DNA from: Talpa occidentalis
Lineage: Eukaryota > Chordata > Mammalia > Eulipotyphla > Talpidae
Direction of reading: 5' to 3'
Assembly (NCBI RefSeq): GCF_014898055.3
Contig: NW_023603184.1
Coordinates: 30,978,808 to 31,042,807 of the forward strand
DNA length: 64,000 nucleotides
The notes beneath the pieces were generated by a model. The model saw only the letters and a list, made by a program, of their open reading frames with translations, was not told where the DNA came from and ran no database searches. A program made the translations under genes and the position numbers. Below, one piece after another: positions 31,166 to 43,168 of the stretch. How positions within the stretch are numbered: the stretch's first letter is position 1; each line of letters begins with the position of its first letter.

Positions 31166-31539
31166 GACTGGAATCCCTTGGGAGCAGAGCTGTCCCTTGT
31201 CATTTACTCATCACCTCTGTGGTAAGGGGTTCAGAGGGGCCTTGAGAGGTGCACACTGGGCACTGCAGCAGCCCAGGTCCTGCCTGCCCTGCTCTGGTCG
31301 ACCCCTGCAGCAGATCAGTAGCGCTGGCTGGTGGGAGGTGGGCAAGCTGGGGTTGTGCAGGGCCACATTCAGAATCAGAATCTGGAACTTTCATCGACTC
31401 CATGAAGTGTGTAGCTGTGTAGGCTGGGGAAGTGACCGTTGCTGTTGAAGCCCCAGTTTCCTCAACTGTAAAGAAGCTGGAGCGATGCCTTCCTTGTCCA
31501 CCTCAGACTTGTTTGGAAGATTAAGGGAGAGCATGGAAA

Positions 31540-31715
31540 GTCTTATCAAGCAGTGGAAAAAGCAAGGACCTTGACATGAAAGTCTCTAGGTTCAAATCTG
31601 TGTCACATGACCTGAGAGCTATGCAGCTCTGGGCAAGTTACTTCACATCTCTGAAACTTGGGGTCTTCATATGCAAAATTAATCAATAATAGTGCCTATT
31701 TCAGCAGTGTTGTTG
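31540..31715 (+). repeat. MIR SINE fragment
   Basis: Contains 'tctctaggttcaaatctgtg', 'tgggcaagttacttcacatc' and 'tctctgaaacttggggtctt'. Confidence 0.75.
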
Positions 31716-31720
31716 GGGAG

Positions 31721-31760
31721 ATATTAATTTTATATTCAAGATATTAATTTCATATACAAG
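31721..31760. repeat. 20-bp near-perfect tandem duplication
   Basis: atattaattttatattcaag is followed directly by atattaatttcatatacaag. It lies at the tail end of the neighbouring minus-strand SINE. Confidence 0.85.
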
Positions 31761-32000
31761 AACTGGGGTATAGACCAAAGGTTCAGGGGGGTGAGAGGAT
31801 TCACCAGAGACAGAGTGGGGAACAGAACAGGCAAATTGACTGAAATACACTGCTGAGGGGAGCAGCAGGCAAGGCAGGAGAGGTCTGCTGTGCCATGTGG
31901 GTTGCTCCCTGGCTGGCAGGGGATTGAACTCTTGCTGCAGTGGCTGCTGATAGCTTCATAGTGCTGTGCTTAACCCCTTGTGCCACCACCAGGGAGGCCC
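31751..32000 (-). mobile_element. tRNA-derived SINE, old subfamily
   Basis: Minus-strand copy: 'catatacaagaactggggta' tail region through 'gccaccaccagggaggccc'. The AATAAA tail is decayed and the B box reads GAGTTCAATCC. Target duplication is not clear. Confidence 0.88.
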
Positions 32001-32505
32001 ATGGAGGTAATATTTTATTTAGACCTGACATAGCCTTTTTTTCATTTGAAGAACAGTGGAAAGGGCATCCCAGATGAGGGCGCAGTTTGTAAAAGCAAAA
32101 GCCCTGGTTGTAGAAAGTTGGAGAGTGGATTGTGGGTGAATGAAGGGAATGACATAGTGAGAGAGGGAAAGAAGCTTAGAAAGACAAGCAGAGGGCATGT
32201 TTCTAAGGTCCTTGAATGCCTTGCAAAAATCATCTGTACTTGTTTAAGAAGGTCACTGAAACTCCAAAAGGATGAGTTTAATAAAGGCTAATTACAGAGT
32301 TTGAACTCAGAAGTAGAGGAAGGCAGACTCAGATGCTTGGGCCAATAAATGGTGCCTGCAGAACCTCATTTGTTACCTATACCAGGGAGACCAGACTTCC
32401 CATGTGCTAAGTGCTACAGCTTTCTGGGGAGCACACGAGAAAACCAAAACAACAGCGGTGCTTTGTGTTGGGACCTACTTTCATCCCAGAGGAAGCTAGC
32501 AGAAG
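32001..32505. other. Unique non-coding DNA
   Basis: No supported gene or repeat. Confidence 0.35.
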
Positions 32506-32509
32506 AAAA

Positions 32510-32705
32510 CTAACACTAGCAGACGTGCTATGACGCACCAGGGATATGGCACTGAATCCTCATAACACTCTCGAGTAGGTGTGATTGGCCCCCTTTAGAA
32601 AATGATGTGTTTGAATCTCAGAAAGGGTCAGTAGCTTTCCCAAGGTTACCAGCTAGAGAAGAGCCAAAATTTGATCCATGATCTTTGGGTCCCAAAGCAA
32701 TCTTC
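32510..32705 (+). repeat. MIR SINE fragment
   Basis: Contains 'aatcctcataacactctcga', 'tctcagaaagggtcagtagc' and 'tttcccaaggttaccagcta'. Confidence 0.7.
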
Positions 32706-33395
32706 TGCTGCTGCATGCTCTCTTATCAAACATTATCACATCTAGGACTTCAGCTCTCACTGATTTGAGATATGGGCAATTTATTCCCATTTTTCAGAGG
32801 AGGATACCGAGGCCCAGAGAATTCTTAAGAGGCATTTTGCCCGCTGATACCTAATGTCAGATAACTTCCTTATAGAAAACAGATACAATTCAGATCTGAT
32901 AGCAAAGGTGTTAAGGAGCATGTTTTTCTTGGAATTCTGGGATGAAGTTGATGACCTGATTCCAAACTGCCTTTCGAGGAGCCCTTTGCCTTTACTCATT
33001 TCTGACTTCAAGGACAGAAATAACCACTCCTGCCTCTTTAATTTTGGAGGGGTAAAAATGGGGAGTGGAGGCATTTTCTTATTACATAATAAAATCATTC
33101 CCTTAACAAAAAAAGGGGGGGGATTCGCAGTTTTCAATTCAAGGGTTTTTCAGAAAAAATAGGGGAAAATAGTTAAAAGTATTTGAAGAAAGAATGCACC
33201 CCTAAACGTGAAATTGTTCAGAAATACATATTTGTAATAGGATTCAATGTGTTCATGACAGCTACTACTTACACTGTTTAAAAAGTTGCAATTAGTACCA
33301 AAAGGCTTGGATGAAGAAAACATCATATCATAGGCATATTTATAAAACAACTTCCATCAGCCAAAGGAAAAATGGACAGAACTCTATTACAAGCT
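32706..33395. other. Unique non-coding DNA
   Basis: A MIR-like core (cccatttttcagaggaggat) lies near 32787. The overlapping open frames at 32781-33162 on both strands show no recognisable protein. Confidence 0.35.
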
Positions 33396-33399
33396 TTTT

Positions 33400-33655
33400 A
33401 TATTTGAAGAGCAATTTCTAATAATATATCTAGAAGCCATTTCTGAAATTGACTTAGTGTGCATGATCTGGGATTAATGTTTTCTGAAAAATCACATGCT
33501 CGTCTGAACGTAAACATTTTGCACTTCCGTTCCACCTCCTGGTTCAGAAGAATGCACCTCCAATGTGTAAAATGATCTATCAAAATTAATTGTGAATGCC
33601 CTAATCCAATCAAATCCACCTCATTAGGCAAACATTTAAATTATTAAGTTAAATA
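33400..33655. promoter_or_regulatory. Possible conserved non-coding element
   Basis: Non-repetitive AT-rich sequence with TAAT/ATTA cores (gggattaatg, caaaattaattgtgaatg, ctcattagg) and retained CpGs (gctcgtctgaacgtaaac, cttccgttcc). Function is inference. Confidence 0.22.
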
Positions 33656-33834
33656 GTGGGATATTTCAATATAATCTTGTTATGCTATTTTCATGGCAGT
33701 ACGAATGCCATCTATACACGAGCTCGCACCTCCCAATCTTTTCACTATTGTTGTACCTTCTGCCTCCGTTGCTGGATGTCACCCTGTCCGACATGGTCCA
33801 GTCACCATCACTCACTGTCTCTCTCCCTCATAAT

Positions 33835-34015
33835 TACCAGTGGAACACCTACTAAGTGCCAGAATTTGAAAGTTGGACGAGACCTTTGGGATTATCTAGT
33901 CACTGATTTTTGCAGATCAGGAACTGAGGTTCTGAGAGGTTGTGTGATTTTTTTGTGGACCACACAGCAAATCTGTGGCAAAGCAACACAGAGAACCTTG
34001 ACTTCTGACTCTGCA
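33835..34015 (+). repeat. MIR SINE fragment
   Basis: Contains 'gatcaggaactgaggttctg', 'agaggttgtgtgattttttt' and 'cacacagcaaatctgtggc'. Confidence 0.7.
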
Positions 34016-34019
34016 AGCA

Positions 34020-35545
34020 ACCCCTCTCTGCTCGCTTCCTTTTTATTCTTCTGAATTGGTTTCCCTGTCCATCTCCCTCTCTAGTTTAATTCATATAGAA
34101 TTATAGAAATAAAATAGATAAGATCATGCTGGCCATATCAATACATATTAAACAATTAACATTTTGCAAATTGAATTTTTCATTCCCCCCCCTGTGATAT
34201 ATTCTCAACCTGGTTGCTCTTCACAGAGCTTGAAATAACTAGTCCTTTCCAAATTCTTGCAGCCAGCAAACAATTATTCATCCTTTGATACATCCTTGAA
34301 GGCCAACCCAACCAAGACATGTTTGGAAGAAGTAAGATCTGGATATGCCAGACAGCAGCCCCCAAATTAGTCTCTAGAAACATGTATATTGCAGAAAGGA
34401 AGAACAGAGGGAAACAATCAGGAACTAAAGCAGCTGCAGTTCATGCCAGCTCATGTCCACGTCCAGATCCTCTCCAGAGTCAGAGAACACAGTCCTGTTC
34501 TCACCAGGGACTCCCCTACCCTGCCTGTCAAGAGGGTTGTGCCCTTGTTGTCTACGGGTTCAGATTTCACCCTGACTCTGGAGGCAGGTCCTCTAGACCC
34601 ACCCTACTCTTGGCTATAATGTGAAATGAAGAACTTGCCAGAGCTCCCCTTTCAGTGTTTGGCTCAAAAGTGGGCACAGCTCCCTTTTCCTTATCCCTGA
34701 GGTGAGACTGAGACAGGGACAGAACTATCAAAGATATTTCCAAGTGAAACTAAAAATAGAAAGAGGCAGGAATCTGGATAATCCACCTGGTTCTCAGATC
34801 CAGACCCCAGGGCTGCATTAGGAATTTCTGGAGCCCCATATACTTTTGTCTTCTTGGGCACCTTTCTCCATAAATAAAAAAAAATTAATTATATTTTATG
34901 ACTGTATTGACATAAAAGAGTATGAGAAAAATATTATAAAATAAAACATTTCCTTCAACTTAAGAATGCATTATTTTTTTCTAATTTTGAAAGATAAATG
35001 AGTTTGTGAGTCCCTAAACATATTCTGGGACCTGGGCACTGAGCCTGTGTGGCTAAAGGCAAAATGGACCCTGTCAGGCCCAAGGACATAAAGCTCAAGG
35101 ACAGGTGCGCCTCCCACTCTGCCTGTGTGGTGTATGGGTTCTGCTCATCAACTGCAACATTTTTTGGGACAGCATCTTTGGATCTGGGCAAGAGGGAGGG
35201 ACTTTGTCTCCGGTCCTCTCGTTTCCCATTTCCTGTCTGCAGACAGATTGAAAGTTGTTGTTGTGAGAGATGTCAACCTCCTTAAAGTTCAAACTCATGC
35301 TTCCAAGGGTATGGTTGGAGGACATGACCATTGTCCTGCATCCTCACCATTTTCATCTTCAGCCACCATTACACTGGTCCCATGTGGAGACACGCTGTTC
35401 ACATAGTAAACCACAGCTCAGTGAGGGCTAGAAGAGTCAAAAACAGCTCCCCGGAGGAATAAACATGGAATACTGCAAATTCATAATATAAAAGCACCTG
35501 TAAGAAAAGAAGATATTGTAGGTAAGACTCAGTGGAGGCCCCTGG
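34020..35545. other. Unique non-coding DNA
   Basis: No supported gene. Open frames at 34319-34624 and 35049-35406 have no domain, and their reading frames overlap one another. Confidence 0.4.
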
Positions 35546-35559
35546 TATAGTCTTTGTTT

Positions 35560-36060
35560 TAAAATGCTGTAGAAACTTATACATGGCTGCTGGGAGTGTA
35601 AGCTGGTGCAAACACTTCTGAAAACTATTTGGCAGAATCTGCTGAAGTTAAAAATGTTTGCCTTATGGCCCATATGTCTGTTCCTTAATATTAGGTTGAA
35701 CAATATGAATTGCCCATATCTGACTGTCTTTGAGTTATAAAATTGACACTGTAATTTGATTACAACTACATAAACCGATTTGGATGGATCTCTCAAATAC
35801 AAGGCTAACTGAAAGAAGGCAAAAATAAAAGGATATATATTGCATGATTCCTTTCATATAAAATTCAGGTGCAAACACTACTGATCTATAATGTCAGAAA
35901 TCAGAAACGTGTTACCCCAGCCCACAGGGTTATGCGCTGACCTAGGGGCATTTGAGATCCTTTCTTGATCTGAGGACCAGTTTTACAGGTGTGTGCGCTT
36001 GGAGAAAAGTTGTCAAGCTATAGATTGTGAATTGCACATTTTTCTTTATGTATATTTTCT
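35560..36060 (+). mobile_element. Old L1 (L1M-type) 3' end
   Basis: Starts with the ORF2-end phrase 'ctgggagtgtaagctggtgc', then 'aaactatttggcagaatctg', 'ggatatatattgcatgattc' and 'cttgatctgaggaccagttt'. This is the order of an old L1 3' region, heavily mutated. Confidence 0.8.
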
Positions 36061-36182
36061 TTCTATTTTTCTTAGTTGTTGATTTATAACCAGCATACTT
36101 TCACTTAAGCATAACACATACCATGTTAATCAAAATGCTCCTAATAAGCTCATTATACATTGAAATCAATTTTATTGTGTTT

Positions 36183-36195
36183 CCCCCCCCCCCCA
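36183..36195. repeat. C homopolymer
   Basis: Run of about 12-13 C. Confidence 0.9.
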
Positions 36196-36247
36196 ACTTC
36201 TGTCCCTTATATTTCATCCCCTATTGTCCTTTTTGAAAAAGTTTAGC

Positions 36248-36270
36248 TTAGGGAAAAAAAAAAAAAAAAA
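36248..36270. repeat. A-rich tract
   Basis: Run of about 19 A flanked by G. Confidence 0.9.
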
Positions 36271-36369
36271 AGAAGGACTCCAGCAGCTGCTGGGGCAGAG
36301 AACACCAGCTGGCCCCAGGAGGGCCTGAACTCTGCCCTTTCATTCTTGTTTGTGTCTTGGTAGATTTTT

Positions 36370-36595
36370 TGACCATTACCTAATACAGGTTCTGTGCCAA
36401 CCACTTCTTATGATATCTCACTAAATCCTCAACTCCACATCGAGGTGGATCCTATGATCATCCCTAATAGTCAGTTGGACAGATCGGGAAAACTGATGTT
36501 TGCAATCTTAATAACTCGCCCAGATGCACACAGTTACTGAGTGATTATCCACTCTCTGACCCCGGGACTGTGCTTCTGCCCAACCTTCATTTTTC
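36370..36595 (+). repeat. MIR SINE fragment
   Basis: Contains 'ctaatacaggttctgtgcca', 'gatatctcactaaatcctca' and 'cttaataactcgcccagatg'. Confidence 0.65.
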
Positions 36596-36599
36596 ATCC

Positions 36600-38160
36600 C
36601 CTGTTCCAGAATCAAAGTAATCAGAATCCCTGTGACAACTGAATGCTACACCTCTCTTTGTGCTGGGGTCCAACTCCACCTCTCAGGGCCCCACCCTTTT
36701 CAGTGGTCCCTGTTCTTGGCCCTGCCTACCAGCAGGATGACCCAGGAACGGGTGAGAGCCCTCAGAAGCGGCCAGGACCCTGCAACTGGAAGTGGCTCCT
36801 CAGTCCAGCCTGACAAATGCAGGCCCAGCAAGCCGGCGGGGATGCCAGCGGCATCCGAGGTCCATCTTCTTGTGCTTCCTGTTCTCTTTGACTTCAGTTC
36901 TGAGTTCCTCTTTATAGGTATCTGGGTGGGTTGAGTGGAAATATAATATACAGAAAGTCACGGAGCTCTGGCCACAACAAAGGCAAATTCAGCTTCTGCC
37001 TTCACCTCTGACCACAGACACCATGTTCCCCAGTCCCGGCTCTTCCCACAGCACAGTTCGGTGTGAGAGTGGGAAGAAGGGCCAAGAAGAAAGGCAGGAA
37101 AGAGCACTTCCTGAGCGGATTGTGTGAGTCCATTTACACACTCCTCCTTAACACCCCTGAGAGTTGGGTAGTGTACCCTCATCATCCTGCTGAGCAACCT
37201 CAGGGTTCAAAGAGATTAAGCGTGAGGGCTGCTCTTTTCCCAGGCACGGGACGGTTGGGCAGGCAGAACAAAGTTCCTCAATGGTACCAGGGGGCAAAAG
37301 GACAGAACAAAGGGGCAGCACCAAACCGTTCCCCTCTCGTGGTCTACATTCAACACTCCTGGAGCCCCTGCTTGGGTGTGGAGACACTCAGAGCTATTGG
37401 CCCAGTGATCTTGGTCCAGGGACTGGGTGCGATGGGTGCCAGTAGCAAGATATGCTGTGCTGCCGGAAGGGCAAAGGGCTACTGTCATTGAGACAGTAGC
37501 CAGTGGGGGTTCTAGTTCCAGCCACTCATGCCATGTAGCCTTGGAAAAATCTCTTTCCCACTTGGCCCTTAACTTTCCCAGTTGTGCAATGAGGAAGTGG
37601 GGTTCCTTGGGGTTTGTTTGTTGGCCCGCTCAGTTTTAGCCCTCTGGCATCTGTGAGGAGGTGCTCTTGGATACTTGGAACCATTGAGGAAATACTCTAA
37701 CTTTTCTCCAAAATGGCAAAGGCAGGAAGGAATTTGACCCTCTGTTTCCTTGCTTCTTGGAGGTCTGAGTGATATTGACAAGCACAGCCGACTAGTAGGA
37801 ATAAGGGACCTGCAAGGCCATGCTGTAGTGGAAGAGTGCTGCGAGCTGGTGCACCACAGGCCTGGGGTGCTGCATGGTTACAGGAAAGAATCAAGGGGAG
37901 AGGGGTGAGAGGGAAGCTAGAAGGGTGCCAGAGATACACTCATTTGCAGCCGCCTCCTGTTTCATGTGTTCACTTCCTGATCTCCTTCACCTCAGCTGTT
38001 ATCCATAACTCAGGTGTTCTTCATCTAGAATTGATGACCTTTCAAGTTGTTTGCAAAATAATGTCTAGATGAGTATGAGCAAGCTTTCATTAGATTCTCT
38101 AAGAGCTTAGTCACAGACACACATATATACACATGCACCAAGGTTAAGAACTACTCTTCC
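36600..38160. other. Unique non-coding DNA
   Basis: MIR-like pieces appear near 37125-37225 and 37520-37600. The frame at 37063-37491 (+, 142 codons) has no recognisable features and is crossed by open frames on the opposite strand. Confidence 0.4.
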
Positions 38161-38161
38161 A

Positions 38162-38443
38162 GGGCCTCCCTGGTGGTGCAGGGTTTAAAGTCTCAGCACT
38201 ATGAAGCTATTACCAGCCACTGGAGCATGAGTTCAACCCTGGGCCCAGGAGCTGACCCACAGGGTGCAGCAGACCTTTCCCACATCAACTGCTGCTCCCC
38301 TCAGCAGTGTATTTCAGTAGATCCACCTGTTCTGCTCCCCACTCTGTCTCTGGTGAATCTTCTCACCTCCCCGTACCTCTGGCTTACACCCCAGTTCTTG
38401 TATGCATAAAAAAATAAATCTTTTTTTTTTTTTTTAAAAAAAA
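38162..38443 (+). mobile_element. tRNA-derived SINE, old subfamily
   Basis: Starts GGGCCTCCCTGGTGGTGCAG and ends 'tatgcataaaaaaataaatc' followed by T15 and A8. The T run just after AATAAATC is a long Pol III terminator-like tract. No clear target duplication. Confidence 0.9.
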
Positions 38444-38579
38444 GAGTTCCCACCTTTTTAAAGTTTTAATCTTTTTAAGTTTAATCTGATTGCCTGGTGA
38501 AAGTGGTCATCTGTTGGATCCAGATCTCACAGTATCGCAAATTTTATGAGACATTATTAGGTGACATATGTCATCAGAC

Positions 38580-38960
38580 TATAAACTCTAAGTTCACACA
38601 CCCAATTTGATTTTTATTTATGTCTCCATCATCCAGATGAGCTTGCATGTACCAGTTGCTTCAAATAAATGGATCTTCAATAGAAAAGAAAATGAATGCT
38701 AAGACAACCTTTGCCTATCAAAATCTTTGCCCCCAGTTTGGTATGATTTCTAGCTTCTTCACGTTCCCCTAGGGTTCTGTCAAAACCTCTCTTCTGTCCT
38801 GACTTCATTCTTTCCCCAGGCAAAAACTCACCAGGAAGCCCTCTCCTATTGATCTGCACACCCCTGAAGCCCTGGGACTGTAGTCACCTCACCCTTGCCT
38901 GCTGACCCAGCCCTAGCATAAAGCTCAACACTGGGATATGTTACATGGGGTTGTTAAACT
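38580..38960 (+). repeat. L2-like fragments
   Basis: 'tatgtctccatcatccagat' and, further on, 'ccaggaagccctctcctatt' resemble L2 3' sequence. Weak. Confidence 0.4.
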
Positions 38961-40355
38961 GAACTGCATCCTCCCCCCCAACACTGACCACCCCCCCTCA
39001 CCGGTTTTTGGCAATTTACCAGCAATTCTCTCGCCTTAGTTCTATGACAACTTCAGTTTTCAGAAAATCTTGCTCTACAAAGAAAAGAAAGACCTAGTGG
39101 TCAGTGTGGACGTTTCTGTGGGAGCTTTCACATCCTTCCCACACACAGCGTCCAAGGACACTGCTCAGAAGAGGGCCAGCCTTGCCCCACCCCCGCCCCG
39201 AAACCTGACACAGCCAGGCATTCGCACCTCAGGAAAAATAAAGATGCAGAACCAGGGGAAAAAATCATTATGGGGGGCAGCCATCACACAGTGAGAAGCA
39301 CTAATTATTCTGTGTAGCCTGAGTTTTCCTTAGTAGGCAAACTCTTTTGAATATTAACAAATATTTATTTAGGAATTAATAATTGACATCTATTAAAGCA
39401 TAATTTATGGAGAGTGAATTCCTCTTGGTTTGGGTTCCCACTGCTAAGCTACATCTGGCTGCTTCAGGAGTGCCTCTTTCTTTTGTCAAATGCCAGAGGC
39501 AGGGGACAGGGACTTGCTCCAGTGACTGCACAGAACAGCGCTCTGGAGGAGAGCCCGGGGCTGGGACTCAGCACTCACTCAGCCATGCCTGTTTGTGTGG
39601 CCCTGGGAGAGGTTCTGACCCTCCAATCTCCTTTCTGAGGCCAAGAAATAGACCTCTCTGTGTCTACCTTTATTTCTGCTTGGTGGCAAGCAAAGGAAAT
39701 TATTTTGAGTTGCTTTGAGCAGTAAAGGGGACTTCAGATGAGGAGGTTGGATGTTCTGAAGTCTCGCTTTGCCCTCTGCTTCCCCTGCCTCTCACCTCTG
39801 CTCTTTTCCATGCACCTGCTCCCCTGGTCCTCTTAGGTCTCTATAGCAAAAGCACGGGCTCTCCGCAGCAGCTCCTGAGCTTTCCTGACATGACCGCAGC
39901 CACGGAAGACAGTGTGGTGCCCTCATTTATTCTGCAACTGTAGAGGGGCACCACTGTGTGTCAGCACTTTCTGGGTGCTGGCTGGAGAGTCAGCAGTGAC
40001 TCAGGTAGAGAGGTGTGTGGCTGAGAGGGGCCTCTCTTGTCTGTTAGGACAGTCGCCTTGCAGAGCATCAGGGGGACACACTCATTCAACACTTTGAGTC
40101 TGTGTAAAAAGCACAATGAAAACTTTAAGACTTTGAGAAATTGTAGGAAGTTATTATGGATGTAGTAGACATTTTTAGGGAAAATTCACAACCTGTTTAA
40201 AAAGGAAGAAAAGGAGGAAGAGGAGGGCACAAGAGAAAAAGGAAAATAAGTTCACAGAAAAATAAATGAGAGGAAAGTTGATACGGACTAATAAAAGAAT
40301 TATTTTTGTACTTGGAGGCTTTGAAAAGTAAAATGAACAGTGGTGAGCTCTCCAT
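38961..40355. other. Unique non-coding DNA
   Basis: No supported gene. A purine-rich patch (aaaaggaggaagaggaggg) is at about 40206-40250. Confidence 0.35.
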
Positions 40356-40359
40356 CATG

Positions 40360-40640
40360 GGAGAGTATTCAAGCCGAAGCTAAACGACCTCCAGTCGCGG
40401 TGATTTGCACATTATTTATAACCTGGGAAGGGTGCAACCACCATTCCACTCCTAAGTTCTGAGAACTGATTTTCATAGTCAAGTTTAAGGTCTCAGGAGC
40501 TGCCACCCCTCTGACCTTCAAAGAGGGAGACTGCCTGTCACCTTTCCTAACCTCCCAAGACAAGAGCATACACCTCATTTTAACATTAAATAAAAACAGC
40601 ATTTCATCTCCTCTGGAATGCAAAACTGTGAATTTGAGTG
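40360..40640. promoter_or_regulatory. Possible conserved non-coding element
   Basis: Non-repetitive sequence with clustered retained CpGs (agccgaagctaaacgacc, cagtcgcggtg) next to 'gcacattatttataacc'. Weak evidence. Confidence 0.18.
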
Positions 40641-41273
40641 AAATATGCAGTTTTCATTATGTTAAAAGATCTACTCATTACAATCAGGATAAGAGGATGT
40701 GAATAAGACAAATTGATCACCACTTTAAATGTATTAATCAACTTGCAACTCTTGTCACCAGTCAAAACAGAACAGCCAGACATTTATTCTGTCTCAGTTG
40801 TGTTTTAGAGCCCATCCCAGGAGGTCATGGAATCACTGAGCCTCCTGTGCAGTTTACGGGCAACCCATTGCAAAAGCCCTATCCTGCATAGACTCAGACT
40901 AAAGAGACACAGATAAATATATTTGACTTATTCTACAAATATTTATTGAGCACATACTGTGTGCCTGGCATCGTGGAAGGCTGGAGACTCAATGACAGGT
41001 CCCTACCCCTCCACATTCCCACTGGTTAGCCAGGAGGCAGATAAACAAACAAAACAAAATTAGTAAAGAGTAACGAGTTAAATCAATGTTCAGCATGAAG
41101 TGTTATAAGCTGTGGACCAATGTGGAGATAGTGGTTGTGGTTGGATGGCCAGGCATGAGGAATACTCTGTGGATGCTTTTTAGGTCTAAGCTTTAGGTCT
41201 GGGAGAGAACAAAGACTCACATGAGAAGAAAGGCCAGCCCATCTCCAGAGTCAGGATTTCAAAGGTATAATAA

Positions 41274-41568
41274 GGGCCTTCCTGGTGGTGCAAGGGGTTA
41301 AACACAGCACTATGAAGCTATCTGCAGCCTCTGCAGCTATGAAGATATTTACAGCCACTGCTCCCCGGCCAGGGAGCTACCCTCATGGCCCAGCAGACCT
41401 CTCCTGTCTCGCCCTCTGTTCCCCTCAGCAGAGTATTTTAGTCAGCCTGCCTGTTCTGTTCCCTACTCTGTCTCTGGTGAATCCTCTCACCCCTTCCCCC
41501 AGCACCTCTGGCCTGCACCCCAGTTCTTGTTTGCATAAATAAATAAATCTTTAAGAAAAAACAAAAAC
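41274..41568 (+). mobile_element. tRNA-derived SINE, old subfamily, with internal duplication
   Basis: Target duplication aaaggtataataa / aaaggtatagtaa is at 41261-41273 and 41569-41581. A block of about 27 bp starting 'ctatgaag' is duplicated imperfectly in the tRNA-like head (about 41308-41361). Confidence 0.92.
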
Positions 41569-41799
41569 AAAGGTATAGTAAAGAGAGTCCAAATATTATG
41601 TTCCAGGAGGACATGTCTTCTAGTCTGGCAGGGGAAATTTGGATTTATATCTGTGTTGGCTACTGCAACCACCCCAAAGAAAAGTCACAAAACTGCACCC
41701 TCCTAGGCATAGCCTTCCATCTTTCACTGTCCCTGCCACAATGGAAACCCAGAGATCTGCATGTTGACAGGCCGTTCGATCAGCATATAGAAGACAGTT

Positions 41800-42471
41800 T
41801 GTGACTGACAAGGGGAGGTGCCATTTCTCCCATTCTACTTATGTGCAGCAGTCTTGATTACAGGTTTCAATGTGCCATGGGTCAATTTTGGGAACAAGGG
41901 AGCTACTGAGAACTGGGGGCATTGCTGAGTGGCCCAGGGAAGCTATATAAGACAGAAGGCAGGCAGGGCCTTGGATGCTCTGGCTTTGATTGCACCCGGG
42001 ATTTGGGGGGACTCTGAAGGAGACATGTGGAGGAGACACATGTAGAGATACTTGGTTAGAGATATGGGAAGGTTTTCCTTGGCAGAGACAATGGCAGCTG
42101 TTATCTTGATTTTGCATTTTTTCTCTTTTTTTCCTTTGTCCCAGACCTGCTTTATCTCTTTCTTGCCGTTTCTTGCCAGAAGGAAACTTAGACTTGTGAC
42201 TAGTCTTTGGGCCTCATCGGTCCTGCTTCAGGCCAACCCTCTAGCTGAGCCTTTGCCCATATGGGGATGGGTAATTTGGGGGGTTTTATTGGGAAAATAT
42301 TATTAGGAATATCCTTTCTTCTCTCTCTCTCTGCACACTAATTCTATTAGAAATCTATCATATTAAGATTATGCTTTCTTTGTCTTTGTGTACATGGGTC
42401 ATCAGATCCCTTTAGAACATGCAGCCTTAATAGTTTGGGGTCCCTGCGTGCCCTTTTGTTGTGCGCTGACA
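41800..42471 (+). mobile_element. Solo LTR, older relative of LTR-B
   Basis: TGTGACTGACAAGG start, TATATAAG at 41944-41951, and a central block 'gacaatggcagctgttatct' shared with LTR-B. The end is GTGCGCTGACA. A 4-bp direct repeat, AGTT, flanks it (41796-41799 and 42472-42475), the size produced by gammaretrovirus-like (ERV1) integrases. Confidence 0.7.
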
Positions 42472-42866
42472 AGTTGATGAAAGAATGTATTCGAACAATA
42501 AGGACACTATCCCATAAAGGAAGCTTCTGGGGGCAAGTTGATTGGGTGGAAGAACCTGTGACTGGGTAAGGTTAAATTCAGACAGCTTTTCCAGCTTGAG
42601 TAAGTTTCTACTTTCTGAAAACATGGGTTCAGCGGAACCCAGAGCAGAGCCACTTACCAAGCATGGGGTATGTAGCAGCTTGGCCACATCTTCAGTTCTC
42701 ACTGCCTGAGAAGAGGAAGGCAGGACTGGACTGAAATGCAGGGTAACTTACCCTCAGCTGGGGGAAGCAGGAGCTGCAGGTACAGAACTTGTGACCAATG
42801 ATGAGCTCTGCCTTCTAAATCTAAACAAGGTTAATTTTTAGGAGAGTATCTAAAATCCCCGAAGTA

Positions 42867-43168
42867 GGGCCTCCCCGGTGGTGCAGCAGTTGAGCTCTGG
42901 GTTGCGAAGCTGCCCGCAACCTCTGCAGCGCCGGTTCGATCCCCAGCTACTCCCTGGCCACCAGAGGAGGGTCCCACATGGCGCACAGACCTCTCCTGCC
43001 GCCCGCTGCTCCCCTCAGCAGTGTACTTCAGTCCTTCTGCCTGCTCTGCTCCCCGCTCTGGCTCTGCTGAATTCTCTCACCCTCCTGCGCTTCTGGCTGT
43101 ACCCAGTGCTTGTATAAACAAACAAACAAACAAATAAATAAATAAATCTATCTTTAAAAATAAATAAA
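42867..43168 (+). mobile_element. tRNA-derived SINE, young subfamily
   Basis: Near-consensus copy. Target duplication taaaatccccgaagta / taaaatccccaaagta is at 42851-42866 and 43169-43184. The tail holds expanded (AAAC)n then (AAAT)n runs. Confidence 0.95.
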
